Shown here: piece by piece, positions 1 to 8,031 of the stretch | Layout of the letters: each line of letters opens with the position of its first letter | Numbering within the stretch: the stretch's first letter is position 1 | NCBI RefSeq assembly: GCF_021166585.1 | Contig: NZ_JAJOZE010000006.1 | Location: 62,001 to 126,000, forward strand | DNA: 64,000 bases | Direction of reading: 5' to 3' | From: Metabacillus kandeliae | Lineage (GTDB): Bacteria; Bacillota; Bacilli; Bacillales; Bacillaceae | Notes under the pieces: generated by a model | Seen by the model: only the letters and a program-made list of their open reading frames with translations | Databases searched by the model: none | Told to the model about the DNA's origin: nothing | Program-made: the position numbers and the translations under genes

Positions 1-2
1 CC

Positions 3-461
3 GAAATTAGAGCAGAAGAGGTTGTTAATAAGTCGGCCGAAGAAATTGTAAACTTGAACTCTGATGAATTATTAGAAGAAATAAGTCCATCTAAGGAGAA
101 GATTAAGTTAGACCGTTTAGTTATAAAAGATTTATTAGATACTAAAAAGCGGAAAGATACCATGGTACAGAAAACCATTGAAGAATTGGCTAATCAAGCT
201 GGACTAAAAGAAAAAGAAATTATCAGTGAGTTAAAAGTTTTTAGGAAGAAAGGGTATAAGGAGCATAGCTTGTTCGAACTAAGTAACGAAAGAAACTATG
301 TAGGCGCTGAAGAATATGCTTCACCATACGAAATTTTAGAGCAAGCAAAAAAAGAATATAAAGAATCCAAAAGCAAAGAGCCAAAAAAATCACCCTCTTC
401 GAAAGAGATGATGGCACTGAAAGAAATACTAAGAGCAAATGGATTTTTAAAGGGACAATAG
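3..461 (+). CDS. hypothetical protein, 5' end outside window
   Basis: The reading frame is open from the first complete codon at position 3, so the gene very probably starts upstream of the window; a TTG at 54 is possible but has no convincing ribosome site. The visible part (about 152 residues) is highly charged and probably helical, with a Lys/Ser/Pro-rich stretch near the C-terminus. I do not recognise a domain. It ends in a strong terminator and precedes the replication/recombination genes of the putative mobile element, so it is probably an element gene. Function unknown. Confidence 0.55.
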   Translation, partial: EIRAEEVVNKSAEEIVNLNSDELLEEISPSKEKIKLDRLVIKDLLDTKKRKDTMVQKTIEELANQAGLKEKEIISELKVFRKKGYKEHSLFELSNERNYVGAEEYASPYEILEQAKKEYKESKSKEPKKSPSSKEMMALKEILRANGFLKGQ

Positions 462-489
462 TGTGAAATGCACTATTGTTTTTTTTTGA
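455..489 (+). terminator. intrinsic terminator
   Basis: A perfect 9-bp stem (ACAATAGTG / CACTATTGT) with a 7-nt loop is followed by about ten T residues. It overlaps the stop codon of the preceding gene and isolates it from the gene starting at 640. Confidence 0.85.
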
Positions 490-639
490 GAAAGGGTGTC
501 TCAAATTTCTATTTATGAGATACCCATTGGTTATAAAAGCATATGGCATTATATGAATTGTAGAAAGCAGTTAGCTCTTCAAACCTAGGAAATCAGAATA
601 GAGTTTTGAAAGCTAACTATATTTTAGGAGGGGAAATTG

Positions 640-1116
640 ATGCTGTTGAAAGAACAAACTCAAACATATTACAAAGGAAAATTGACCTTCATTAATAATG
701 GTCAGGAGCATATTGGGTTGGAAAACATTTCTGGGAAGGAACAAAGATTAATGGAGAGGTATGATTTTGGAGATGAGATATTCGATGAAAATGGCGAAAA
801 TGATTTCGCTGTCCTAGATGATGTCAATACAGTAAAAAATGTAATGGTCTTTGCGGAAGTTAACCGCTACAGAGAAAAACTTTTGTCAGATATGCAAGAT
901 GGAGAAAGAAGTAAAGTTATTAGTCTTATTATTGACAATCTCAATAAGTTTCACGTAAAACCTGTTGCTTATGAAGTGAAAGCTGATTCCATTGTAGTTG
1001 CATGGTATCTCAATACTGTGATAAATACTTTCAGATTTTCTGAGTCTATTGAGGCTTTAGTAGACTTCTATGAAAAGGAAAAAAACAACTGTGAAGAATT
1101 GGAGGTATTGGAGTAG
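640..1116 (+). CDS. hypothetical protein of mobile element
   Basis: A 158-residue acidic protein. I chose ATG 640 over the TTG three bases upstream because AGGAGGGG at 626-633 is well spaced to it. No signal peptide, membrane segment or catalytic motif is visible. Its stop codon overlaps the GTG start of the next gene by one base (TAGTG), so the two are translationally coupled and probably work together. The next genes are a possible single-strand binding protein and an SF3 helicase, so a role in element replication is likely but inferred only from position. Confidence 0.7.
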   Translation: MLLKEQTQTYYKGKLTFINNGQEHIGLENISGKEQRLMERYDFGDEIFDENGENDFAVLDDVNTVKNVMVFAEVNRYREKLLSDMQDGERSKVISLIIDNLNKFHVKPVAYEVKADSIVVAWYLNTVINTFRFSESIEALVDFYEKEKNNCEELEVLE

Positions 1117-1739
1117 TGGCACTAAAAAAAGTAAGGCGTCCAGTATTGAATGGTGAAAAGGAAGTTTCAGAAGAGAAAGGATGGAACAATGTGTTGGACA
1201 AGAATAATGCAGAAGAGGGATGGAATAGTCCAGTTGCACCGAGACAATCGGCGAATAGCGACCTTATTGCCCCAGATATGCAACATGATTCCTTTAATGA
1301 AGATAGTAATGTGTATGAACCAAACAAGCAGAGAAATGATTCCGCATTAAACCGTACCATTTCTTTTTTCGGGGACAATGTGAAATTGCCAAGGAAGGCA
1401 AAAGTTGAGCAAGGTAACTATGACTTCCGTATTGACAACATAGCTAGTAAAGAAAATGTAGCAGGGAAATTCGGACCATATGACCAGTTGTATATTACGT
1501 TCTCTGTTCAAAAGATGGGTATGGAATTACCTCAGCAAATTACTATCCCATATATCGTATCAACAAAAGCTGAGTCGCCATTTATGGTCTTTCTTTCTAG
1601 CTTTAAAACCCTTTTTCAAGGGCAGAACATTACGATTAATCAATTAGTTGGATTGGTTGGAACATGTGAAATAAGCCATTTTGAACCAGCTTCAGGTGAT
1701 ATATATGAAAGATTACTAGTTAAAAGCGTAAATTCATAA
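1116..1739 (+). CDS. possible ssDNA-binding-like protein of mobile element
   Basis: A 207-residue protein starting at GTG 1116, inside the preceding stop codon. Residues 1-80 are charged and low in hydrophobics and look disordered. Residues from about 90 to 205 look like a compact beta-rich domain, with a C-terminal LVGLVGTCEISH segment reminiscent of the LxGk..v.v.h strand of phage ssDNA-binding proteins such as the DUF669 type. A position directly before a P4-type helicase fits an SSB role. The assignment is an inference from weak similarity and context; it could be an unrelated element protein. Confidence 0.5.
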   Translation: MALKKVRRPVLNGEKEVSEEKGWNNVLDKNNAEEGWNSPVAPRQSANSDLIAPDMQHDSFNEDSNVYEPNKQRNDSALNRTISFFGDNVKLPRKAKVEQGNYDFRIDNIASKENVAGKFGPYDQLYITFSVQKMGMELPQQITIPYIVSTKAESPFMVFLSSFKTLFQGQNITINQLVGLVGTCEISHFEPASGDIYERLLVKSVNS

Positions 1740-1762
1740 TATTAATAAGCATTTTTAAGAGT

Positions 1763-1787
1763 GGAATAGGCTCCATAAGCCTATTCC
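1763..1787 (+). other. hairpin in leader of helicase gene
   Basis: A perfect 10-bp inverted repeat (GGAATAGGCT / AGCCTATTCC) with a 5-nt loop sits in the 71-bp gap before the helicase gene, without a T-run. It could be an RNA processing or stability element, or a protein-binding site, rather than a terminator. Confidence 0.4.
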
Positions 1788-1810
1788 CTACCCAAGTAAG
1801 GAGAAATGAC

Positions 1811-3490
1811 ATGCCAACAGTAAACAACCTGAATGATTATATTTCAAACTATCCAATTAGCAAAGTAAAGTTGCTAGAATCGACTACAACAACAAAAACA
1901 AAAATACTGTCAATAGATAATAAAGAGAATCTTTCTCTACTTGTTACAGCAGTTAAAATGGTTTCTTATGAAGAAGGTGCTGCCTTCTTCTCTGCTTTGA
2001 TGAATCATGTACATGATTCATCAAGACAAATTGCGATTGAAATGTACAATAAAGCGGAATTAGTGTCTGAATCCCTCGTTCCGTTAGACCTACTGGAAGA
2101 GTTAAAACTTATCCTTATGGTTGGAAAAGCAGAGGAACGTGGCTATTTATATGATGAAAAGAAAAACAGCTACAAGTTCAATGCTAACGCTTTTGCAAAG
2201 CACTTTATAAAAAGATGCCATGTTCGCTCTACAAAGGATGGTCGATTGTTCCTTTACAACAGAAAAGGTGTGTATGAAGAACTCTCTGAAGTTAGTCTTG
2301 GAAAGGTCCTACGAACAATCATGCACGAGGGCAGATGGAACAGTTGGAAAAGCCCCTATGAAGCCGAAGTAGTAAAAGTGCTTCAACGTGAAGCAAATAC
2401 TGTTGACGAAATGAATACAAATCGTAACTACATTAATGTGAGGAATGGGATGCTCAGCTTGACAACCTTTACACTTCAACCTCACTCACCTGAATTTTTA
2501 TCAACTGTACAAATTCCGATTGAGTTTGACCCTAATGCCACTGCTCCTCATTTCATGACCTTTATGAAAGATATTACCATTGATGATTGCCAACTAATCA
2601 ATGTTCATCAAGAGTTAGTTGGGTATTGGCTGACGGTTGAAACCAAAGCTGAAAAGGCAGTTTATTATTATGGTGGCGGAGCTAATGGCAAAAGTGTCAT
2701 GGCTTCCATAATTACTGCTCTTGTAGGTGCAGATAATGTTAGTAGTGTCGCTCTCTCGGAATTCAGCCAAACATTTGGCATGGAAACCCTTATTGGGAAG
2801 TCGCTTAATATTGCAGCTGAGAATGAAATGGGTGGTAAAGCACTCAAAACTGAAAATTTTAAGGCAATGGTTAGTGGAGATAACATCACTATTAACATTA
2901 AGTATCGACCAGCTATTAGTTATCGCCCATACTGCAGATTGGTGTTTTTAGTCAATAATCTTCCCGACTCAACAGATGTAACAGAAGGGTATTTCCGAAA
3001 ACTTATTATCGTTCCTTTTCCAAGAACCTTTAAAAAAGAAGAACGAAACGTAGAGTTGAAAGATGAACTGCTTAAGGAACTGCCTGGAATTCTTAATTGG
3101 GCGATATTAGGATTGAAGCGGTTGAGAAGTAATAACTATCAGTTCAGTGCCTGTAAAGCAATTGAAGAAACCGAACGTGCTTACTACAATGAGCAAAATC
3201 CAGTGAGAGAATTTTTTCATTCTCATGTAGTCAAAGAGGACGGTTTCCGCACTAAGCAATCCGACTTTCACCATACGTATAGTCAATGGTTAAATATTCA
3301 AGGAATTGACGACAAAGGAACAAAATCTCGCCAAGTATTTTGGCGCTATTTCAAAGTGATTTTAGACAGTGAAAATATCCCGATTGTAAAGAAGAAAGTC
3401 AAAGGAACTGTCTACTATGACGGAATAAAGCTGATAAAATTGGAAGATTTCCAGTTCCCTACTCTAGCTGGCGATATTATTCAGTTCTAA
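1811..3490 (+). CDS. P4-type SF3 helicase (phage/plasmid primase-helicase C-terminal type)
   Basis: A 559-residue protein with AAGGAGA just before ATG 1811. Residues of about 120-260 resemble the D5-N/P4 primase-associated domain. The superfamily 3 helicase core follows, with Walker A GGGANGKS at 288-295 (Lys294) and downstream motifs including LVFLVNNLP (motif C type, Asn pair) and FRKLIIVPFP. Such proteins unwind origin DNA of satellite phages, plasmids and SCC-type elements. No intact primase active site is evident at this length, so it is probably a helicase only. Its place just before serine recombinases parallels the cch gene of staphylococcal SCC elements and suggests replication of the excised element. 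Confidence 0.85.
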   Translation: MPTVNNLNDYISNYPISKVKLLESTTTTKTKILSIDNKENLSLLVTAVKMVSYEEGAAFFSALMNHVHDSSRQIAIEMYNKAELVSESLVPLDLLEELKLILMVGKAEERGYLYDEKKNSYKFNANAFAKHFIKRCHVRSTKDGRLFLYNRKGVYEELSEVSLGKVLRTIMHEGRWNSWKSPYEAEVVKVLQREANTVDEMNTNRNYINVRNGMLSLTTFTLQPHSPEFLSTVQIPIEFDPNATAPHFMTFMKDITIDDCQLINVHQELVGYWLTVETKAEKAVYYYGGGANGKSVMASIITALVGADNVSSVALSEFSQTFGMETLIGKSLNIAAENEMGGKALKTENFKAMVSGDNITINIKYRPAISYRPYCRLVFLVNNLPDSTDVTEGYFRKLIIVPFPRTFKKEERNVELKDELLKELPGILNWAILGLKRLRSNNYQFSACKAIEETERAYYNEQNPVREFFHSHVVKEDGFRTKQSDFHHTYSQWLNIQGIDDKGTKSRQVFWRYFKVILDSENIPIVKKKVKGTVYYDGIKLIKLEDFQFPTLAGDIIQF

Positions 3491-3600
3491 GGGGGTGTAG
3501 GGGGTGTGTGAAAAGCAAAAAAACTGCACAATACCAAAAGTTTAAAACCCAATGAAAAAAGTTTTGTTTTAGCTAACCACCCCTCCCCCCACTTTCTTAC
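3490..3600. other. G-rich / C-rich intergenic segment, origin candidate
   Basis: Directly after the helicase stop come two G5 tracts with GT spacers (3492-3505). About 75 bases later a C-rich tract (3578-3590) could pair with them, with an A/T-rich stretch between. Helicases of the P4 family act on such nearby origins, so this may be the element's replication origin. This is inference from composition and position only. Confidence 0.25.
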
Positions 3601-3645
3601 AAAGAAATGAAATATATATTATTACTACGACGAGGAGAGCTTGCA

Positions 3646-3762
3646 ATGAACGAAAAAGGAGATTCTACTTACGAATATCAAAATCTTTTAGACATGTTAG
3701 CAGAAATGGTCACAGAATATCTTACAAAACACCCCAAAGGAGGAAGTTCCAATGATAAGTAG
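3646..3762 (+). CDS. 38-residue small protein, coupled to recombinase-like gene
   Basis: A short frame from ATG 3646 to TAG 3762 has GAGGAG at 3632-3637 with good spacing. The product is hydrophilic and acidic with a possible amphipathic helix in the middle (LLDMLAEMVTEYL). Its last codons overlap the ATG at 3752 of the recombinase-like gene, and the ribosome site of that gene lies inside this frame. It may serve mainly as a coupling leader peptide or be a small partner protein. No family recognised. Confidence 0.5.
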   Translation: MNEKGDSTYEYQNLLDMLAEMVTEYLTKHPKGGSSNDK

Positions 3763-4294
3763 GGATGATACTGCACAGCAGAACCAAGACAAGATTGTAA
3801 TTTACACAAGAAATACATCGTGGACCCAACCCGAGGGGTACAGAACTCATCGAGACGTCCAGGTCTTAAAAGACAAGTGTGAGCGGGTTGGATATCAAGT
3901 CAGTAGAGTCTACTGGGAACCAAGCTTGGAATCTCATGAGAAAAGAAGAAAGGTATTGAAGCAAATGATGAAGGATGCTGCTGAAGGTTTGTTCGGAGTA
4001 GTCCTTGTTTGGGATGTATTTACGCTTTCTTCTGATGGGGAAGAACTTCAAAAAATAGAAAGAGAGCTTGCAAGATATGGGGTGGAAATTTGTTCAGTAA
4101 CGGAACCTTTCGACACTTCCACAGGAGAAGGATTGAGAGTGTTTGAGTACATGTGCAAATTACTCAATACGAGACATTTAAGGTTAGCAGCCATGCAAGG
4201 GATTCCGCTGTCACTGGTGGCACGTTGGTCAATTGAAGATGAAAACAAAAAAGGGGGTGAACTTGATGCCGAACTATGCGAGACAGCTCGATGA
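3752..4294 (+). CDS. serine-recombinase N-domain protein, catalytically degenerate
   Basis: A 180-residue protein with the resolvase N-terminal fold but no recombinase or zinc domain. Aligned with the next gene, the IYARVST motif becomes IYTRNTS, so the catalytic serine position is Thr22, with Ser23 one residue later. The conserved arginine motif (NRFSR in the neighbour) becomes VFTLSS. It has AAAGGAGG upstream and overlaps both neighbours. It is therefore probably inactive as a recombinase. It may modulate the full-length enzyme, for example as a directionality factor or heterodimer partner, or may be a decaying paralogue. Family membership is fairly sure; role is inferred. Confidence 0.75.
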   Translation: MISRDDTAQQNQDKIVIYTRNTSWTQPEGYRTHRDVQVLKDKCERVGYQVSRVYWEPSLESHEKRRKVLKQMMKDAAEGLFGVVLVWDVFTLSSDGEELQKIERELARYGVEICSVTEPFDTSTGEGLRVFEYMCKLLNTRHLRLAAMQGIPLSLVARWSIEDENKKGGELDAELCETAR

Positions 4295-5954
4295 CCAGCT
4301 TGACCAATTCAGCCGGACTGGAACAAAGAAAAGAGCAGCTATCTATGCTCGAGTCTCCACATTGGAACAGGCAGAGGAAGGCTACAGTATTGATGAACAG
4401 GTCCGAGTACTAAGGGAAATGTGCGAGCGAGAAGGTTATGTTGTCCATAAGGAATACGTGGATAGGGGTAAAAGTGGAAAAAATATTAAGGGACGACCTG
4501 CTTTGCAACAACTACTACATGATGCCAATAGTAAAGACTTTGAATTAGTGCTTGTTTGGAAGGTGAATCGCTTTTCTCGAAAGACGAAAGACTTGCTGAA
4601 TATTGTTGAAGAACTTGAAGGGAAAAATATTGTTTTTCGCTCATATACTGAAAACTATGAAACAGCAACTCCTGCTGGAAAAATGCAGTTCCGTATGTTG
4701 GCAGTTATTGCAGAATTTGAACGAGATAATATCGCTCAAAACGTAAAAATGGGGATGTTAGCAAGAGCTAAAGAAGGGTCGTGGAATGGCGGGCAGGTTC
4801 TTGGTTATGATGTTGTGAGTGCTCCAGGAGAAAACCGTAAGAGAAAACTCTCAACACTTGTTGTTAATCCAACAGAAGCGCAAACGGTCCGAAAGGTATT
4901 TGACCTTTACGTTGAGGGGAATGGTTACAAATCCATCGCAAACAAACTCAACAATGAAGGACATCGGACAAAAAAGAACAAAGACTTCTCCATCAACGGG
5001 GTAAAAACGATTTTAAGCAATCCCCTTTATGCAGGATTTATTCGTTACAATGTCCGGAGAGATTGGAACGAGAAGAGGAGAAACAATATCAATCCTCACC
5101 CTGTAATTGAAAAGGGGCAGCACGAAGCCATCATATCAGAAGAAACATGGGAAAAAGCAAAAAATATCATGGCGAGCAGAAGCGGCAAGCCTAACCGGAT
5201 ACATGACGGCGAGTTCCCTCTCACTGGTATCATGAAGTGTCCTGCATGTGGGGCAGGAATGGTAATTGGCAGGACAACGAATACACTCAAGGACGGAATA
5301 AAAAAGGTTCTGGAGTATTATGTATGTGGAGCTTGGAAGAACAAAGGTTCAGCGGTTTGTCGCTCGAATGGAGTAAGGACGGATTATGCAGACCCTTATG
5401 TACTTGAAAAGCTATCAAACATAGCAACAAGTGATGTGCTTATAGAGCAAATTGTTGAACGTATTAATAACAAGAAAGAACGAGATTCTTCTCCGCTTCA
5501 GCACGAATATGAGACCTTGAAAAAGGCACTAGAATCTAATCAACAAAAGAAAGAGAAAGTCCTTGGTTTGTACGAAGATGATTTGATTCAAAAAGCAGAC
5601 CTTGTGCAGCGGCTATCCACTTTGAATGAAGAAAAGGAACGACTTGAAGAAAGACTATCCCCAATTGAATTACAAATGGGGGAAGGTGGTACACAGCTTA
5701 TAAACTTTTCAATGGTCAAACAGGTCATGCAGAACTTCAAAAGTGCCTATCAAGAGTCATTGACCAGAGAGCAGAGGAAAAGGCTGATGCACCTGCTCAT
5801 CCGTCAAATCACCATCAGTGAGGACCGAAAGATTGATACGATACAAATACAACTCAATAAAGAAGTTGCAAATCACTTCACCTTTAAAGGGGGAGAGGAT
5901 TCATCTATTACGGATGAGTTCTCTCCCCCTTTTTCTATTTTAATTAACCTATAA
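4266..5954 (+). CDS. large serine recombinase (site-specific integrase)
   Basis: ATG 4266 was chosen because AAGGGGGTGA lies just upstream; the product is then 562 residues. Order of domains: resolvase catalytic domain (about 20-175) with nucleophile Ser31 in IYARVSTLEQ and arginines in NRFSR and EFERDN; recombinase domain (about 190-300); zinc ribbon with CPAC and later Cys residues (about 330-380); a coiled coil (about 400-480) typical of large serine integrases. It should catalyse integration and excision of the element through short attachment sites. It overlaps the degenerate recombinase gene by 29 bases. All key residues seen are present. Confidence 0.93.
   Translation: MPNYARQLDDQLDQFSRTGTKKRAAIYARVSTLEQAEEGYSIDEQVRVLREMCEREGYVVHKEYVDRGKSGKNIKGRPALQQLLHDANSKDFELVLVWKVNRFSRKTKDLLNIVEELEGKNIVFRSYTENYETATPAGKMQFRMLAVIAEFERDNIAQNVKMGMLARAKEGSWNGGQVLGYDVVSAPGENRKRKLSTLVVNPTEAQTVRKVFDLYVEGNGYKSIANKLNNEGHRTKKNKDFSINGVKTILSNPLYAGFIRYNVRRDWNEKRRNNINPHPVIEKGQHEAIISEETWEKAKNIMASRSGKPNRIHDGEFPLTGIMKCPACGAGMVIGRTTNTLKDGIKKVLEYYVCGAWKNKGSAVCRSNGVRTDYADPYVLEKLSNIATSDVLIEQIVERINNKKERDSSPLQHEYETLKKALESNQQKKEKVLGLYEDDLIQKADLVQRLSTLNEEKERLEERLSPIELQMGEGGTQLINFSMVKQVMQNFKSAYQESLTREQRKRLMHLLIRQITISEDRKIDTIQIQLNKEVANHFTFKGGEDSSITDEFSPPFSILINL
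5886..5941 (+). terminator. terminator inside the 3' end of the recombinase gene
   Basis: Twenty-base arms (5886-5905 and 5913-5932) pair with a few mismatches and a 7-nt loop, followed by a T-rich tail. The hairpin is GC-rich at its base. It lies within the last codons of the recombinase gene. Confidence 0.75.
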
Positions 5955-5971
5955 AAAGGAGCAAATTACCT

Positions 5972-6262
5972 ATGAGCGTTATTAATGTATTCAGGAATTA
6001 CATGGAGGAGCATCACCCACAATTAGCTTGGAAGGACTGGAAAGCGGACGTTAGAACTCTTTCAGTAGATGACATAAGCAATGAAGAGGTTAAGGCTACT
6101 ATTCCAGATGAAAACAAACCAGAACTAACATGTTGGGTATTCTTCTACGATGGCGGTGCATCAAACGTTGTGTACTTATTACAGGATAAGCATGGTTTGA
6201 AGGATATCGGAATTGGTCTGTTGAAAGATGGTGAACTTGTTAAGCCTATTAGCTTCGTATGA
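5972..6262 (+). CDS. hypothetical small cytoplasmic protein
   Basis: A 96-residue protein with AAAAGGAGC well placed before ATG 5972. It has a charged first half and a central WVFFYDGGASNVVYLL segment that looks like beta strands. No signal or membrane segment. It follows the recombinase in the position where SCC elements carry small conserved proteins of unknown function, but I cannot assign it to a named family. Confidence 0.6.
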   Translation: MSVINVFRNYMEEHHPQLAWKDWKADVRTLSVDDISNEEVKATIPDENKPELTCWVFFYDGGASNVVYLLQDKHGLKDIGIGLLKDGELVKPISFV

Positions 6263-6380
6263 AGAATTGGCAGCTGGAAAGGTAAGACAATCAATACGCT
6301 TAAAAGTCAGAGAGGTTTGCTCTATTAAGAGTTTTCGTCTCTATTTTCGTGTTTTATTTTACGGTAAAGGAGGTGAGTTC

Positions 6381-6467
6381 ATGACACCAATTGACCTTTT
6401 TAAAGCAGGTGTGGCGTTTGGCGTATCCATCTATGTGTATGTGAAGAAAACAATAGCCGAAAAATAA
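6381..6467 (+). CDS. 28-residue putative membrane peptide
   Basis: A near-perfect ribosome site (AAAGGAGGTGA, 6366-6376) precedes ATG 6381. The 28-residue product has a hydrophobic centre (FKAGVAFGVSIYVYV) and a lysine-rich C-terminus, like small single-pass membrane peptides. An upstream TTG at 6228 in the same frame is less likely. Function unknown; it could be a toxin-like or regulatory peptide. Confidence 0.5.
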   Translation: MTPIDLFKAGVAFGVSIYVYVKKTIAEK

Positions 6468-6481
6468 AGGGGGGAATTATA

Positions 6482-6571
6482 ATGCAATACTTTTTAATGG
6501 GAACAGTGGTTGGAATTGTAGCTTGTTTAGTATCAGAGCTTACACAGAATCCTTCAAGGAGTTATCGTTGA
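6482..6571 (+). CDS. 29-residue putative membrane peptide
   Basis: ATG 6482 is preceded by AAAGGGGGGAA. The peptide has one hydrophobic stretch (YFLMGTVVGIVACLV) and a short polar tail. Its stop overlaps the ATG of the next gene (TGATG), indicating translational coupling. It and the 28-residue peptide form a pair of tiny membrane proteins between the recombinase and the defence-like genes. Confidence 0.45.
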   Translation: MQYFLMGTVVGIVACLVSELTQNPSRSYR

Positions 6572-6885
6572 TGAAAAGGATTCAATGTTTGACAGACCTT
6601 AATAACCTTGCAGGAGATATACCAGATGAATTGTTAAACTACCTAAGCAGTGAGTTTTCTCACCTATACGAGTATCTAAGTAATGGTGAAAGGATTGAAG
6701 AATTTCTTCTTGAAAATCATCAAGCAATATTAATAGTTGAGGATTCTAAAGAATTAGACTTACTGTTACAAAATAGATTAGAACTTGAATATGTTGAAGA
6801 AATACAACTAAATTCTTACTTGTGTTTGAGAATAGGAATTTCTCAGTTAGAAGATATACAATTACATTACTATTTGAGAGTGTAA
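6571..6885 (+). CDS. hypothetical acidic protein
   Basis: A 104-residue protein. ATG 6571 was chosen because AAGGAG lies about 9 bases upstream and the start overlaps the previous stop. It is rich in Leu and Glu and looks alpha-helical, with no membrane segment. It is coupled to the preceding membrane peptide, which suggests a shared function, possibly an antidote or regulator. No family recognised. Confidence 0.55.
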   Translation: MKRIQCLTDLNNLAGDIPDELLNYLSSEFSHLYEYLSNGERIEEFLLENHQAILIVEDSKELDLLLQNRLELEYVEEIQLNSYLCLRIGISQLEDIQLHYYLRV

Positions 6886-6987
6886 AAGAAAGTCAAATTC
6901 TCCCTTACTATTCATAGAAAGCAAAAATTAATTAATGTATACTAAAATAGGTAAATTGTTACAGCTCTATGTGAGGTGAGGGAGATT

Positions 6988-8031
6988 ATGAAACTATTAA
7001 ATAATATTTTTTCTAGCCATTATATTGAAGTTAAAAAAATTCTCTTAAATGCAGATGAGCTTATGATAATAAGTCCATTCCTCATGGAGTCATTTGATGA
7101 TTTTTTTAGAGACCTAAACGATAGGGATATCAGACATATTTCGTTGATAACTACACTAAAAGATAATAGTCCTGATTTATTAAAAAAATCAAACTCACTC
7201 TATTCCTTTGGCGTGAATTGCCAAAGAAATAATATAAGTTTCAACGTCCGTATTGACAATAAGTTGCATGGAAAAATCTATGTATCTTTGAAATCAGGAG
7301 TACCACTCCAAGGTATTATTACTTCTGCTAATTTTACTAATTCTGGATTAGAAACTAATCATGAATGGGGCGTTCTAATTGACGATAGTAATCATTTATT
7401 AAAATTAATTAGTGAAATCAATAGTGTTGAAAGCAGAGTATTAACTACTACAGAATTAGAAGAAATAATAAAAAAGATAGATGCCTTTTCTAAAGCGACT
7501 CCTATGTCTAAAGAACCAAAAATAAGTTTAACTGTCAGTGATATACTGAAAAAAAGAAAGCATACAGTTACATCTGATAAACGTTACTTTATTAAGCCCG
7601 TTGGAGTATCGGACGAGCCCTTTTCTGAGCAGAGGAGACTATCGACAGATATACAAGAGCTTCATTTCTCTAAGAAGAAACCTACTTCTGTAAGAGTAGG
7701 AGATATTCTCATATGCTACGGTGTGGGAACGACTAAGTTGTTAGGTTACTTTGAAGTTATTGAAGGTCCTTATTATTTGGAAGGGACGTCTAGCAGATGG
7801 CCTTGGGAAGTTAAAGGTAGGAACCTTTGTCCAGCTTATAGTCAAAGATGGAATACTTTTGATAATACAATTTCAAGCATACAAGCTTCATACGATTTTA
7901 TTGCACCTATAACGAAAAATAATAAGGGGAAAAACCTTAATGGGTTAATGTTTGGATTAGATAAAATTCAGCTGACAGAAGAATTTGCTAGTCATGTAAT
8001 TAATATAATAGATGCCTCTGTTGCTGAGTAA
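6988..8031 (+). CDS. PLD-family nuclease fused to an EVE/PUA-like domain
   Basis: A 347-residue protein; ATG 6988 is preferred because AGGTGA lies 8 bases upstream (GTG 6976 is an alternative). Residues 1-165 resemble phospholipase-D-fold endonucleases: HGK at 94-96 and TSANF with Ser113/Asn115 form one HKD-type half site, so a dimer would complete the active centre, as in BfiI-like restriction enzymes. Residues of about 185-345 contain VGDILICYG, LLGYFEV and SRWPWEV, resembling EVE/PUA-like domains that read modified bases. This suggests a modification-dependent restriction enzyme. The nuclease assignment is firm; the EVE assignment is moderate. Confidence 0.75.
   Translation: MKLLNNIFSSHYIEVKKILLNADELMIISPFLMESFDDFFRDLNDRDIRHISLITTLKDNSPDLLKKSNSLYSFGVNCQRNNISFNVRIDNKLHGKIYVSLKSGVPLQGIITSANFTNSGLETNHEWGVLIDDSNHLLKLISEINSVESRVLTTTELEEIIKKIDAFSKATPMSKEPKISLTVSDILKKRKHTVTSDKRYFIKPVGVSDEPFSEQRRLSTDIQELHFSKKKPTSVRVGDILICYGVGTTKLLGYFEVIEGPYYLEGTSSRWPWEVKGRNLCPAYSQRWNTFDNTISSIQASYDFIAPITKNNKGKNLNGLMFGLDKIQLTEEFASHVINIIDASVAE

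Noticed and set aside
241-549. 102-codon frame on the - strand
   Set aside because: It lies across the terminator and the antisense of the first gene; no ribosome site and implausible composition.
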